NCBI RefSeq assembly: GCF_001562275.1
Contig: NZ_CP014304.1
Coordinates: 1,674,001-1,738,000 of the forward strand
Source: Hymenobacter sp. PAMC 26628
GTDB taxonomy: Bacteria > Bacteroidota > Bacteroidia > Cytophagales > Hymenobacteraceae
Direction of reading: 5' to 3'
Length of the DNA: 64,000 bases
Position 1 is the stretch's first letter. Each line of letters begins with the position of its first letter. This document shows, one piece after another, positions 17,008 to 26,334 of this stretch. The notes beneath the pieces are model-generated. The model did no database searches and was not told the origin of the DNA. It worked only from the letters and a program-made list of their open reading frames with translations. A program made the position numbers and the translations under genes.

Positions 17008-19230
17008 ATGAAAAAACGTTTTTTACCCTCCCAAAGCCGACCGTCGCGCATTGAAATCCGGCTGGTGCTGGGCACGGTGCTGCTGGCCGGCACGGTGCGC
17101 GGGGCCCAGGCCCAGGCGCTGACTGACAGCCTTAAGCGCCAGGACCTCAACGAAGTGGTGGTGACGGCCTCGCGCGCGGCCACGCCGCGCAGCCAGGTGC
17201 CGCAGCAAATCCAGGTCATCAGCCGGAAAGACATTCAGCAGACGCCGGCCACGGAATTCACCGACGTGCTGAAGAAGAACGCCTCGGTGGACATCGTGCA
17301 GTACCCCGGGCTGCTGTCGGGCGTGGGCATCCGCGGCTTCCGTCCCCAAACCGGCGGCCTCAACCTGCGGACCCTGCTGCTGGTGGACGGCCGCCCGGCC
17401 GGCACCAGCAACCTCGCCACCCTCGACCTGGGCGGCGTGGAGCGCGTGGAAGTGCTCAAGGGCCCCGCCTCGGCCCTGTACGGCCCCCAGGCCATGGGCG
17501 GCGTCGTGAACGTGATTACCCGGCAGTCGCGCGGGGCCATCCGCAGCTCGATTTTCGCCGAGTACGGCAGCTACCGCACGGCTAAGTTTGGCGGCACTAC
17601 GGGCGGCAACCTCACTAAAAAGCTCGATTTTGACCTGTCGGCTGGCTTTTTTAACCGCGACCAGGACTACAAGCTGGGCGGCAACGGTATTTTGCGCCGC
17701 GCCCTGGATGCTGGCAGCGCCACTCAGTATTTTGCCGACGGCACCACCAAAACCGTGGACGACACCCGCGGCGACAACCAGCGCCGCGACTTCACCAAGC
17801 TGAAATATTACTCCGGGGCCCTGCGGCTGGGCTACCAGTTGAGCGAAAAATGGCGCGTGGACGTGCGCGGCGAGCTGTTTAGGGCCCCCACTGTGCAGTC
17901 GCCGAACGACATTTTCTACGGCAGCCTCAGCCCGTCGAGCAAGGACATTGAGCGCGGCAATCTCGACCTGAGCGCCACCGGCAACTACGCCAACCACCAG
18001 CTGTTTGTGCGCGGCTACACCTCGAAGGAAACCAATAACAACAACACGCTCAGCGACTTCAACGATAACCCCGTGCCCGCCTACCGCTCCTACCAGAGCC
18101 AGTACCTCTGGAAGGGCTTGCAGGCCAAGGACGTCATTACGCTGGGCCGCCAGCGCATTACGGTGGGCATCGACCACAACGAGGCCACCAGCAACGCGCA
18201 GGTATTCAACCCCAACGGCTCCAATGGCACGCCCTACAGCCCCAACTACGAGCTGAACACGACCGGCATTTACGCCCAGGGCCAAATTAACTTGCTGGCT
18301 GACAAGCTAATTGTGACGCCGGGCGTACGCTACGACTTCATTACCTACAACGTGAAGCAGACCGACCTGCTCACCACCTTCACGCCGGGCAAGAAAACCA
18401 ACCCGTTCTTCAGCCCCAGCCTGGGGGCCCAGTTTGCCCTCACCGATGGCCTGCGGGTGCACGCCACCGTGGGCCGCGGCTACGTGACGCCCGACGCCTA
18501 CAACGTGGCCGGCTTCTCGCAAACCGCCCCCAACGCCGCCCGCCAGGTAGCCATCACGCAGGGCAACGCCGACCTGAAAAACGAGAGCAGCGTGACCTAC
18601 GACGCCGGCCTGCGCTTCGGCAAGGCCACGTCGGGCTTCTCGGCCGATGCTACCTTCTTCTCGACCCGGGTGACGAACCGCATCACCACGCGCACCGCTA
18701 ACCCCGTGGGCGAAACCACCGCCGAGGGCTACACCGTGCGCTCGCGCACCACTTACGTGAACGCCAACGACAGCCAAATCAGGGGCCTGGAGGCCGAGGC
18801 TGGCTACGACTTCGGCACCATCACTGGGGGCCGTTACCTGCTGCGCGTGTTCGCCGGCGGCACCAGCATCTTCAAGGCCCAGGACGTGACCAACAACGCG
18901 AGCGGCACCCGCACCGTGCGTGACGTCTTCAACGTGGCCAAGCTGAACGGCAACCTGGGCGTGGCCTTCGATAGCTACCAGGGCATCACCGCCCGCCTCA
19001 CCGGCCACTACGTGGGCCGCCGCAAAGACACCGATTTCACTGACTTGGCCTCGCCGCAAGTGCAGTACCCCGAGTACATGACCGTTGACTTTTCAGCCGG
19101 CTACACCGTGGCCAAGCACCACACCTTCTCGCTGCTGGTGAACAACCTGACCAATGAAAACTACTACGAGAAGCGTGGCTACAACCTGCCCGGCCGCAAC
19201 TTCGCCGGGCGCTACACCATTGCATTTTAG
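17008..19230 (+). CDS. btuB: TonB-dependent outer-membrane receptor for corrinoids (BtuB-like)
   Basis: Outer-membrane beta-barrel of 740 residues importing cobalamin or cobinamide with TonB energy. An N-terminal signal segment (LVLGTVLLAGTVRGAQAQ) is followed by a TonB-box-like LNEVVVTASRA, the plug domain (QQIQVISRKDIQQTPATEF, VERVEVLKGPASALYGPQA, GGVVNVITR), and a long barrel ending in the terminal aromatic RNFAGRYTIAF. There is no carboxypeptidase-like N-terminal extension, so it is not a SusC type. Its place between btuD and cobU in a riboswitch-led operon supports the corrinoid role. Confidence 0.9.
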   Translation: MKKRFLPSQSRPSRIEIRLVLGTVLLAGTVRGAQAQALTDSLKRQDLNEVVVTASRAATPRSQVPQQIQVISRKDIQQTPATEFTDVLKKNASVDIVQYPGLLSGVGIRGFRPQTGGLNLRTLLLVDGRPAGTSNLATLDLGGVERVEVLKGPASALYGPQAMGGVVNVITRQSRGAIRSSIFAEYGSYRTAKFGGTTGGNLTKKLDFDLSAGFFNRDQDYKLGGNGILRRALDAGSATQYFADGTTKTVDDTRGDNQRRDFTKLKYYSGALRLGYQLSEKWRVDVRGELFRAPTVQSPNDIFYGSLSPSSKDIERGNLDLSATGNYANHQLFVRGYTSKETNNNNTLSDFNDNPVPAYRSYQSQYLWKGLQAKDVITLGRQRITVGIDHNEATSNAQVFNPNGSNGTPYSPNYELNTTGIYAQGQINLLADKLIVTPGVRYDFITYNVKQTDLLTTFTPGKKTNPFFSPSLGAQFALTDGLRVHATVGRGYVTPDAYNVAGFSQTAPNAARQVAITQGNADLKNESSVTYDAGLRFGKATSGFSADATFFSTRVTNRITTRTANPVGETTAEGYTVRSRTTYVNANDSQIRGLEAEAGYDFGTITGGRYLLRVFAGGTSIFKAQDVTNNASGTRTVRDVFNVAKLNGNLGVAFDSYQGITARLTGHYVGRRKDTDFTDLASPQVQYPEYMTVDFSAGYTVAKHHTFSLLVNNLTNENYYEKRGYNLPGRNFAGRYTIAF

Positions 19231-19236
19231 GGCCCC

Positions 19237-19740
19237 GTGCTGACCTATATTTCCGGCGGGCAGCGCTCGGGCAAGAGCCGCTACGCCCAGGAGCTGGCCC
19301 TGACGCTGAGCCCCAACCCCGTGTACCTCGCTACCTCGCGGGCCTGGGACGACGACCACCGCCAGCGCATTGCCCGGCACGTGGCCGACCGCGACGCCCG
19401 CTGGACGACGCTGGAGGAAGAAAAGTACGTGAGCCGCCTCGATTTGGTGGGCCGCACCGTGGTGCTAGATTGCGTCACGCTTTGGCTCACCAACTTCTTC
19501 ACCGACGCGAAATATGATGTTGAAACAACGTTGCACGAGGCAAAGACAGAGTTTGATAAAATAATGCAACAAGATTGCAATTTGATTATCATCTCCAACG
19601 AAATCGGGATGGGCCTGCACGCGCCCACCGAAGCCGGTCGCAAGTTCGCCGACCTGCAAGGCTGGCTGAACCAGCACATTGCCCAGCGCGCCGACCGCGC
19701 CATTTTTATGGTGTCGGGCCTGCCGCTGGTGGTAAAGTAA
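19237..19740 (+). CDS. cobU: Bifunctional adenosylcobinamide kinase / adenosylcobinamide-phosphate guanylyltransferase
   Basis: Phosphorylates adenosylcobinamide and then transfers GMP to give AdoCbi-GDP; cytoplasmic, 167 residues. P-loop YISGGQRSGKSRYAQ, then RIARHVADRDARW with the histidine region used for GMP transfer, VVLDCVTLWLTN, and NEIGMGLHAPTEAGRKFADL. The start is GTG 19237, six bases after the btuB stop. The middle section (about 19500-19600) is visibly less GC-rich than the rest but the frame is intact. Confidence 0.93.
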   Translation: MLTYISGGQRSGKSRYAQELALTLSPNPVYLATSRAWDDDHRQRIARHVADRDARWTTLEEEKYVSRLDLVGRTVVLDCVTLWLTNFFTDAKYDVETTLHEAKTEFDKIMQQDCNLIIISNEIGMGLHAPTEAGRKFADLQGWLNQHIAQRADRAIFMVSGLPLVVK

Positions 19741-19742
19741 AT

Positions 19743-19825
19743 GTGTACCGCCAAGCTGTGCTTGGCCTTGCCTATGCTGCCCTGGGGCCCCTGGGGCAAG
19801 GCCAAGCATAGCTTGGCGGTACACA
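19743..19825. repeat. Inverted repeat hairpin between cobU and pduO
   Basis: Two 30-bp arms (19743-19772, 19796-19825), one mismatch, GTGTACCGCCAAGCT at the ends. It begins two bases after the cobU stop, 29 bp before the pduO start. It could modulate read-through or mRNA stability inside the operon. Confidence 0.85.
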
Positions 19826-19854
19826 CGTATTACGAACGAAAACCAAACAAACCG

Positions 19855-20466
19855 ATGAAAATCTACACTAAAAAAGGTGACGCCGGCACCACCGGCCTTT
19901 TCGGCGGCTCGCGGGTGCCGAAGGACGACGTACGCGTGGAGTGCATGGGCGACCTCGATGAGGCCAACTCGACTCTGGGCCTGCTGCGCGTGAAGCTGGG
20001 GCCCGACCACGAATGGCAACCCAGCCTCCACAAAATCCAGAAGGATTTGATGGACATGATGTCGCACCTGGCGCGGCCGTCCGATACCAAAAAGGCCAAC
20101 AGCAACCCGCTGCCCACCGAAGGGGCCCGGGAGTGCGAGGCGTGGATTGACGCGCTGGAAGGCGCGATGACCTCGCCCTCCGACTACTTTTTGCTGCCGG
20201 GCGGCAACGAGATTTCGGCCCTCTGCCACGTGGTGCGCACCCAGATGCGCCGCGGCGAGCGCCGCCTCGTCAGCCTGATGGCCACTGACGCCGTGCACCC
20301 CGCCATCCCGGCCTACATCAACCGCCTATCGGACCTGTTCTTCACCCTGGCCCGTGCCGAGATGGACAAGGCCGGCGTGGCCGAAGAGAAGTGGCAATTG
20401 TTTCTTTACAAGCGCTTTGGCAGCAGCGCCGCGCCTGCCACACCCGAAGCGCCCGCCGCCGAATGA
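19855..20466 (+). CDS. pduO: Cob(I)alamin adenosyltransferase, PduO type
   Basis: Transfers the adenosyl group from ATP to the corrinoid cobalt; 203 residues, normal for the PduO family. N-terminal [18 protein letters not shown] carries the ATP-binding loop, [17 protein letters not shown] is conserved, and the C-terminal helix [13 protein letters not shown] matches the R-x-x-D-x-x-F motif. Its stop TGA overlaps the cobT ATG (ATGA), so the two are translationally coupled. The last about 15 residues are an Ala/Pro tail. Confidence 0.93.
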   Translation: MKIYTKKGDAGTTGLFGGSRVPKDDVRVECMGDLDEANSTLGLLRVKLGPDHEWQPSLHKIQKDLMDMMSHLARPSDTKKANSNPLPTEGARECEAWIDALEGAMTSPSDYFLLPGGNEISALCHVVRTQMRRGERRLVSLMATDAVHPAIPAYINRLSDLFFTLARAEMDKAGVAEEKWQLFLYKRFGSSAAPATPEAPAAE

Positions 20467-21512
20467 CCTGGAACGTCACCGCGCCCGATGGGGCCCTGGC
20501 CGCCGCCATCGCCCACAAAATCGACACCAAAACTAAGCCCCTGGGGGCCCTGGGGCAGCTCGAAGCCCTGGCCCGGCAGGTAGCGCTGGTGCAGCAAACC
20601 CTGGCGCCGCAGCTGCGCCAGGCGCACGTGCTGGTGTTTGCCGCCGACCACGGCATTGCCCAGGCCGGCGTGAGCCAATACCCGCCCGAGGTGACGCACC
20701 AGATGGTGCGCAACTTCGCCGGCGGCGGGGCGGCCATCAACGTGTTCTGCCGCCATAACGGCCTGGACCTGACCATCGTGGACGCCGGCGTGCGCGGCAG
20801 CTTTGCCAATCTGGGCGATTTCGTGCGCGACGAGAAAATCGCCGAGGGCACCCATAACTTCGCCCAGGGCCCCGCCATGACCGCCGCGCAGTGCGCCGAT
20901 GCCCTGGCCCGCGGCGCCCGCCTGGCCGACGAGCGGCACGCCGCCGGCACCAACGTGCTGGGGGTGGGGGAGATGGGCATCGGCAACACGTCAGCGGCGG
21001 CGGTGTTGATGCACCTGCTCACGGGCCGGCCGCTGGCCGCGTGCGTGGGCCGCGGCACCGGTCTCGACGCGGCCGGCCTGGCCCGCAAGCTGGCCGTGCT
21101 CACGCAAGCCGTAGGGGCCCACCCGGGCCTCAACGCGGCCGACCCGCGGGCGGTGCTGGCTACGTTCGGCGGCTTCGAGATTGCGCAGATGGCCGGGGCC
21201 CTGCTGCGCGCCGCCGAGCACCGGATGCTGCTGCTCATCGACGGCTTCATTGCCTCGGCGGCGCTGCTGGTAGCGGCACGGCTGGCCCCGGAAATCCTCG
21301 CGTACTGCGTGTTCTGCCACGAATCGGACGAGCAGGGGCACCGCTTGCTGCTGGCCGAGCTGGGCGGCCGGCCGCTGCTGCGCCTGGGCCTGCGCCTGGG
21401 CGAGGGCACGGGCTGCGCGCTGGCCTACCCGCTGGTGCAGGCCGCCGTCAATTTCCTGAACGAAATGGCCTCGTTCGAAAGCGCGGGCGTGAGCGACGAT
21501 TCGGGCAAGTGA
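20463..21512 (+). CDS. cobT: Nicotinate-nucleotide--dimethylbenzimidazole phosphoribosyltransferase
   Basis: Makes alpha-ribazole phosphate from nicotinate mononucleotide and the lower-ligand base; 349 residues, typical. Conserved stretches include [46 protein letters not shown], and the C-terminal [13 protein letters not shown], which holds the catalytic glutamate region. ATG 20463 overlaps the pduO stop by 4 bp. It is followed by a 248-bp gap with palindromic repeats before cobS. Confidence 0.95.
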   Translation: MTWNVTAPDGALAAAIAHKIDTKTKPLGALGQLEALARQVALVQQTLAPQLRQAHVLVFAADHGIAQAGVSQYPPEVTHQMVRNFAGGGAAINVFCRHNGLDLTIVDAGVRGSFANLGDFVRDEKIAEGTHNFAQGPAMTAAQCADALARGARLADERHAAGTNVLGVGEMGIGNTSAAAVLMHLLTGRPLAACVGRGTGLDAAGLARKLAVLTQAVGAHPGLNAADPRAVLATFGGFEIAQMAGALLRAAEHRMLLLIDGFIASAALLVAARLAPEILAYCVFCHESDEQGHRLLLAELGGRPLLRLGLRLGEGTGCALAYPLVQAAVNFLNEMASFESAGVSDDSGK

Positions 21513-21560
21513 GCCGCAGATTAAATTCAGTAACAGTAGGCTGGCTTTAGTTGAGAACGG

Positions 21561-21725
21561 TCATGCAGAGCGCAACGAAGCATCTCTACTGCGGCAGTAA
21601 TTAATGGATCCACTTCCGAATTAGAAAAAGCAAAACGTCATGCAGAGCGCAGCGAAGCATCTTTTCCACGTAACTAATTAATGATTACTGCCGCAGGAGA
21701 GATGCTTCGCTGCGCTCTGCATGAC
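21561..21725. repeat. Palindromic repeats, GTCATGCAGAGCGCAGCG family (one single arm and one full copy)
   Basis: A single arm at about 21561-21590 is followed by a full inverted copy at 21637-21725 with long arms ending in GTCATGCAGAGCGCAGCG and its complement. Together they fill the cobT-cobS gap. Confidence 0.85.
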
Positions 21726-21760
21726 ATTCTAATAAATACCAAAACCGCTTTAATTAACTC

Positions 21761-22561
21761 ATGCCCGATTCCTGGCCGCGCCGCCAGCTGCGCCTGCTGC
21801 TGACGGCCGTGATGTTCTATACGCGGCTGCCTGTGCCGCGCTGGGTGGGGCACGCCGACGACCAGCTCAACCGGGCCACGGTGTACTTTCCGCTCATCGG
21901 CTGGCTGGTGGGCGGCGTGGCGGCGGGCGTGTACTGGGGCGCGGCGCAGCTCTGGCCGCCGCTGTTGGCCGTGCTGCTGAGCACGGGCGCGGGCGTGCTG
22001 CTCACCGGTGCGTTTCACGAAGACGGGCTGGCCGACACCTGCGACGGCTTCGGCGGGGGCTGGACGCGGGAGCGCATCCTCACCATCATGAAGGACAGCC
22101 GCGTGGGCACTTACGGCGTGGTAGGCCTGGGCCTGGTGCTGGCCACCAAAGTGGCGGCGCTGGCTGGGGCCCCCGGGCCGCGCGCCGGGGCCCTGTCGGT
22201 GCCGGTGCTGCTGCTGGTGGCACACCCGCTGAGCCGGCTGGTGGCCGCCACCCTCGTGCGCACCTTGCCCTACGCCCGCGCCGACCTGGCCGACGGCAAG
22301 GCCAAACCCATCGCCCAAAGCCTGCCCTCTGGCCGGCTGGCCGCGGCTGCACTGCTGGGGCTGCTGCCGCTGCTGGCGGTGGCGGCCTGGCAGCGGCAGC
22401 CGGGGCTGCTGGCGGTGCTGGGGCCCCTGGCGGTGCTGCAAGTGGTGCTGGGCCGCTGGTTCAAAAAGTGGCTGGGCGGCTACACCGGCGACTGCCTCGG
22501 CGCCACCCAGCAGCTGGCCGAAGCCCTGATTTACCTCGTCTTGACCGCCCATTTGGTATGA
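21761..22561 (+). CDS. cobS: Adenosylcobinamide-GDP ribazoletransferase (cobalamin synthase)
   Basis: Membrane enzyme joining AdoCbi-GDP with alpha-ribazole (phosphate) in the last assembly step; 266 residues with about six helices. It has the Mg2+-binding motif GAFHEDGLADTCDGFGGG, ERILTIMKDSRVGTYG, and the C-terminal GGYTGDCLGATQQLAE, all diagnostic of CobS. ATG 21761; the stop overlaps the cobC ATG (ATGA). Confidence 0.95.
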   Translation: MPDSWPRRQLRLLLTAVMFYTRLPVPRWVGHADDQLNRATVYFPLIGWLVGGVAAGVYWGAAQLWPPLLAVLLSTGAGVLLTGAFHEDGLADTCDGFGGGWTRERILTIMKDSRVGTYGVVGLGLVLATKVAALAGAPGPRAGALSVPVLLLVAHPLSRLVAATLVRTLPYARADLADGKAKPIAQSLPSGRLAAAALLGLLPLLAVAAWQRQPGLLAVLGPLAVLQVVLGRWFKKWLGGYTGDCLGATQQLAEALIYLVLTAHLV

Positions 22562-23133
22562 TCATCCACCTCATCCGCCACACCGCCGTGCAGGCGCCCG
22601 GCATCTGCTACGGCCACCACGACGTGCCCCTGGCCGACACCTTTGCCGCTGAAGCCGCGCAGCTGCTGGCCAAGCTGCCGCCCGCGCCGGCCGGCGGATA
22701 CCGCGCCTTCAGCAGCCCCGCCGCCCGCTGCCGGGCCCTGGCCGATGCCGTAACCAGCAACTACGCGCTCGACGAGCGCCTGCGCGAAATGCACTTTGGG
22801 GCCTGGGAAAACCGCCTGTGGACCGACCTGCCGCGCGCCGAAACCGAGCCCTGGATGGCCGACTACGTGGCCCTGGCCCCGCCCGCCGGCGAAACCTTCG
22901 GGGCCCTGCAACGGCGCGCCGCCGCCTTCCTCGCCGAGCTGGCCGCCGGGGCCCCGGGCGCCGACGAGGGCCCCGTGCTGGTCTTCACCCACGGCGGCAC
23001 CATCCGGGCGCTGCTCTGCCACTGCCTCGAAATGCCGCTGCGCAACGCCTTCCAGCTGCGCATCGACTACGCCTCGGTGACCAAAATCGAGCAGCAGCAC
23101 GGCAAATGGAACGTACTGGCGACGAACGGTTAA
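22558..23133 (+). CDS. cobC: Alpha-ribazole phosphatase (histidine phosphatase family)
   Basis: Removes the phosphate from alpha-ribazole 5'-phosphate or adenosylcobalamin phosphate; 191 residues. The phosphohistidine motif is LIRHTAVQAPGICYGHHDVPL near residue 5, followed by FSSPAARCRALAD, EMHFGAWENRLW, and the second catalytic histidine in VLVFTHGGTIRALL. The position directly behind cobS with a 4-bp overlap assigns the function among histidine phosphatases. Last gene of the riboswitch-led operon. Confidence 0.92.
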   Translation: MIIHLIRHTAVQAPGICYGHHDVPLADTFAAEAAQLLAKLPPAPAGGYRAFSSPAARCRALADAVTSNYALDERLREMHFGAWENRLWTDLPRAETEPWMADYVALAPPAGETFGALQRRAAAFLAELAAGAPGADEGPVLVFTHGGTIRALLCHCLEMPLRNAFQLRIDYASVTKIEQQHGKWNVLATNG

Positions 23134-23237
23134 GCGGGGGGATTTGCCTGGGAATAACTACATCATATAAACATCAAAATATTTATGCTTTACTTGCCGC
23201 GCGCAGTTATCTTCTAACGCTTGCTTTCGCCGCCGCC

Positions 23238-23594
23238 ATGCAGACTTTGCCGCCTTCCGAATTGGAGACCCGCCAGTGGGCCACGTTTCTGCACTTGTCG
23301 CTGCTGGCGGGCCTGGTGGTGCCGGGCGCGGGGTTCATCCTGCCCATTATCCTGTGGCAAGTCAAGAAAGACGAGCTGCCCGGCATCGACGCCCACGGCA
23401 AAGTGGTGGCCAACTGGCTCATCAGCGCTCTTATTTACGGCGCGGTCGCCGGGGGGCTCTGCTTCGTGCTGGTGGGTTTTCCGCTGCTGGGGCTCCTGGG
23501 GCTGCTGGCGTTCGTGTTTCCCATCATCGGGGCCCTGAAGGCCAACGACGGCGTAGTGTGGGCGTACCCGCTCGCCATCCGCTTCTTCTCCTAA
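23238..23594 (+). CDS. DUF4870 family membrane protein
   Basis: 118 residues with three predicted membrane helices: LHLSLLAGLVVPGAGFILPI, ALIYGAVAGGLCFVLVG and LGLLAFVFPIIGALKA. The pattern of a short acidic start, then helix, KKDE loop with conserved Asp and Gly, and helix pair fits DUF4870 (Tic20-like). Function unknown. It stands alone on the plus strand between cobC and the peptidase gene. Confidence 0.8.
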   Translation: MQTLPPSELETRQWATFLHLSLLAGLVVPGAGFILPIILWQVKKDELPGIDAHGKVVANWLISALIYGAVAGGLCFVLVGFPLLGLLGLLAFVFPIIGALKANDGVVWAYPLAIRFFS

Positions 23595-23718
23595 GCAACG
23601 GCGGCGAAACGGCCGGCTGATGGCGGGTAATTCTTGGGTTGGGGGAGGTGGATGCGGCGCGGCGGCGATATTCCATAATACCTTGCGGCCCCAATAATTC
23701 TGGCTTTTAGGCAACTCC

Positions 23719-26061
23719 ATGCACAAATATTTACTGGCCCTCACCGCGGGGGCCTTTTCGGTGGCCGCGGCGGCTTCGGCCCAGTCGCTGCCCGTCCTCA
23801 CGGCCCAAGACTACGCCCGGGCCGAGCGCTTCCTGAGCTACAACACCCAGCCGCTGGTAGACCGCGGCCCCGTCGACCCCAACTGGCTGGCCAACGACCG
23901 GTTCTGGTACCGGGTGCTGACGGCCGAGGGCAGCGAGTTCGTCCTGGTAGACCCGGCCCGCAAAACCCGCACCCCAGCCTTCGACCACGCCCGGCTGGCC
24001 GCTGCGCTGTCGGCCGCCAGCGGCCAGCCGTACCAGGGGGCCCGGCTGCCGTTTCGCAGCCTCACGTTTTCGCCCGATGAGAAGGTGATTTCCTTTTCGG
24101 TGAAGGGTAAAGACTGGCAGTACGACGCGGCCAGCGGGCAGGTGCGCCCGGCGGCCGCATCCGCGGAGGGCCCCGGCGCCAGCCCCAACGCGGCCAACGA
24201 AATCACGTCGCCCGACGGCCGCCTGGCCGCCTACATCAAGGATAACAACCTGTGGGTGCGCGACACGAAAACCAATCAGGCGACCCCGCTCACCACCGAC
24301 GGGGCCCCCAATTATGGCTACGCCACCGACAACGCCGGCTGGACCCACAGCGACCGGCCGGTGCTGCAATGGTCGCCCGATTCGCGCAAAATCGCCACCT
24401 TCCAGCAGGACCAGCGCAAGGCCAGCGACATGTACCTGGTGACCACCAACGTGGGCCGGCCGACCCTGAAAACGTGGAAGTACCCGCTGCCCGGCGACAA
24501 AGACATCGTCACCATCGAGCGGGTAATTGTGGAGGTGAGCCCGGCCAAAGTGGTGCGCCTGCAAGTGCCGCCCGACCCGCACCGCGGCTCGCTCTCCGAC
24601 GACATTTCCAGCAGCGGCACCTTCGACGACGTAGACTGGGCCCCGGACGGCTCGCAGCTGGCGTTCGTGTCGACCTCGCGCGACCACAAGCAGGAGAAAC
24701 TCCGGGTGGCCGACGCCGCGACCGGCGCCGTGCGCGAGGTGTTCACGGAAACCGTGGCCACGCAGTTCGAGTCGGGCCAGCACGCCATCAACTGGCGCTA
24801 CCTGCCCAAAACCAAGGAGGCCATTTGGTACTCGGAGCGCGACAACTGGGGCCACCTCTACCGCTACGACGCCGCCACCGGCCAGGTCAAGAACCTGATT
24901 ACCAAGGGTAATTTCGTGGTGACGCAGCTGCTGCGCGTGGATGAACAAAAGCGCCAGCTCTACTTCGTGGCCGATGGCCGCGAGCCGGGCAACCCGTACT
25001 TCAGCCACTTCTACCGCGTCGGGCTGGATGGCAAGGGGCTGAAGCTGCTCACGCCCGAAGCCGGCAACCACCGCGTGGAGCTCTCGCCTTCGGGCCGGTA
25101 CTTCGTGGACAGCTACTCGCAGCCCGACCGTCCCGGCGCCTCCGTGCTGCGCGACGCGGACGGCAAGCTCGTGGCGGCGCTGGAAAAAACCGACATTTCC
25201 CGCCTCACGGCCACCGGCTGGAAGGCGCCCACGCCCATCACCGTGAAGGACCAGGACGGACGCGACGACCTCTACGGCCTGATGTTCGTGCCCACCGCGC
25301 TGGACCCGGCCAAGAAATACCCCATCATCAACTACATCTACCCGGGGCCCCAGGGCGGCGGCGTGGGCAACTGGTCGTTCAGCGCGGCGCGCAACGACAA
25401 CCAGGCGCTGGCCGAGCTGGGCTTCGTGGTCGTCGTCATCGAAGGCAGCTGCAACCCCCTGCGCTCCAAGCGTTTCCACGACGCCTGCTACGGCCACATG
25501 GAGGCCAACACCCTCGCTGACCAAGTGACCGGCATGCGGCAGCTGGCGCAGAAATATCCGTACATTGACCTGGAGCGGGCCGGCATCTGGGGGCACTCGG
25601 GCGGCGGCTACGCCACGGCGGCGGCCATGTTCCGCTACCCCGATTTCTTCAAGGTCGGCATCTCCGAATCGGGCAACCACGAGAACCGCAACTACGAGGA
25701 CGACTGGGGCGAACGCTACATCGGCCTGCTCACCACCAACCCCGACGGCACCTCGAACTACGACGCGCAAGCCAACGCGCCCCTGGCCAAGAACCTCAAG
25801 GGCAAGCTGATGCTGGCCCACGGCCTGATGGACGACAACGTGCCGTCCTCCAACACCATGCTGGTGGCCGAAGCCTTAATCAAGGCCAACAAGAGCTTCG
25901 ACTTGGTGGTGTTCCCCAACGCCGCCCACGGCTACGGGGCCCTCTCGCCCTACATGATGCGCCGCCGCTGGGACTATTTCGTGCAGAACCTGGCCGGCGC
26001 CACGCCCCCGCACGACTACGAGATGCAGCCCAAACCCGACCCGCGCAACGGGGGGCAGTAG
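23719..26061 (+). CDS. S9 family peptidase (dipeptidyl-peptidase IV-like)
   Basis: Secreted or periplasmic serine peptidase of 780 residues removing N-terminal dipeptides, probably X-Pro. Signal peptide MHKYLLALTAGAFSVAAAASAQ, then the DPP-IV beta-propeller (about residues 60-520: EITSPDGRLAAYIKDNNLWV, DDVDWAPDGSQLAFVS) and the alpha/beta-hydrolase domain. Catalytic triad: Ser627 in GIWGHSGGGYA, Asp705 in GLMDDNVPSS, His737 in NAAHGYGAL. The length fits family S9B. It is convergent with the molybdopterin hydroxylase gene, with two hairpins between them. Confidence 0.92.
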   Translation: MHKYLLALTAGAFSVAAAASAQSLPVLTAQDYARAERFLSYNTQPLVDRGPVDPNWLANDRFWYRVLTAEGSEFVLVDPARKTRTPAFDHARLAAALSAASGQPYQGARLPFRSLTFSPDEKVISFSVKGKDWQYDAASGQVRPAAASAEGPGASPNAANEITSPDGRLAAYIKDNNLWVRDTKTNQATPLTTDGAPNYGYATDNAGWTHSDRPVLQWSPDSRKIATFQQDQRKASDMYLVTTNVGRPTLKTWKYPLPGDKDIVTIERVIVEVSPAKVVRLQVPPDPHRGSLSDDISSSGTFDDVDWAPDGSQLAFVSTSRDHKQEKLRVADAATGAVREVFTETVATQFESGQHAINWRYLPKTKEAIWYSERDNWGHLYRYDAATGQVKNLITKGNFVVTQLLRVDEQKRQLYFVADGREPGNPYFSHFYRVGLDGKGLKLLTPEAGNHRVELSPSGRYFVDSYSQPDRPGASVLRDADGKLVAALEKTDISRLTATGWKAPTPITVKDQDGRDDLYGLMFVPTALDPAKKYPIINYIYPGPQGGGVGNWSFSAARNDNQALAELGFVVVVIEGSCNPLRSKRFHDACYGHMEANTLADQVTGMRQLAQKYPYIDLERAGIWGHSGGGYATAAAMFRYPDFFKVGISESGNHENRNYEDDWGERYIGLLTTNPDGTSNYDAQANAPLAKNLKGKLMLAHGLMDDNVPSSNTMLVAEALIKANKSFDLVVFPNAAHGYGALSPYMMRRRWDYFVQNLAGATPPHDYEMQPKPDPRNGGQ

Positions 26062-26113
26062 GGCGGGGCCATGGAACGACTTAAAATGCTGATTAACTGA
26101 TTAACACATGGTA

Positions 26114-26221
26114 AAAAAAGGTCGTCATGCAGAGCGCAGCGAAGCATCTTTTCCGCAGCAGTAATCATGATTAGTTACGCTATAAAGATGCTTCGCTGCG
26201 CTCTGCATGACGACCTTTTTT
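26114..26221. repeat. Palindromic repeat, GTCATGCAGAGCGCAGCG family, with terminator-like ends
   Basis: Long inverted repeat with near-perfect arms running from AAAAAAGGTCGTCATGC to its complement, which ends in CGACCTTTTTT. It follows the peptidase stop by about 50 bp and probably works as a rho-independent terminator as well. Confidence 0.85.
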
Positions 26222-26254
26222 GCCGCATAAAGCCACTCGATTAATAATTTCCCC

Positions 26255-26326
26255 AAAACCCTGAGGGCCCTAAAAGACGCGGTATTTCGCATCTTTTTTC
26301 GCATCTTTTAGGGCCCCCAGGGTTTT
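26255..26326. terminator. Bidirectional terminator-like hairpin
   Basis: 23-bp arms (26255-26277, 26304-26326) with one mismatch, centred on AGGGCCCTAAAAGA and bounded by AAAACCC and GGGTTTT. It lies 9 bp from the end of the minus-strand hydroxylase gene and after the plus-strand peptidase, so it can serve both. Confidence 0.75.
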
Positions 26327-26334
26327 ATATCGTA

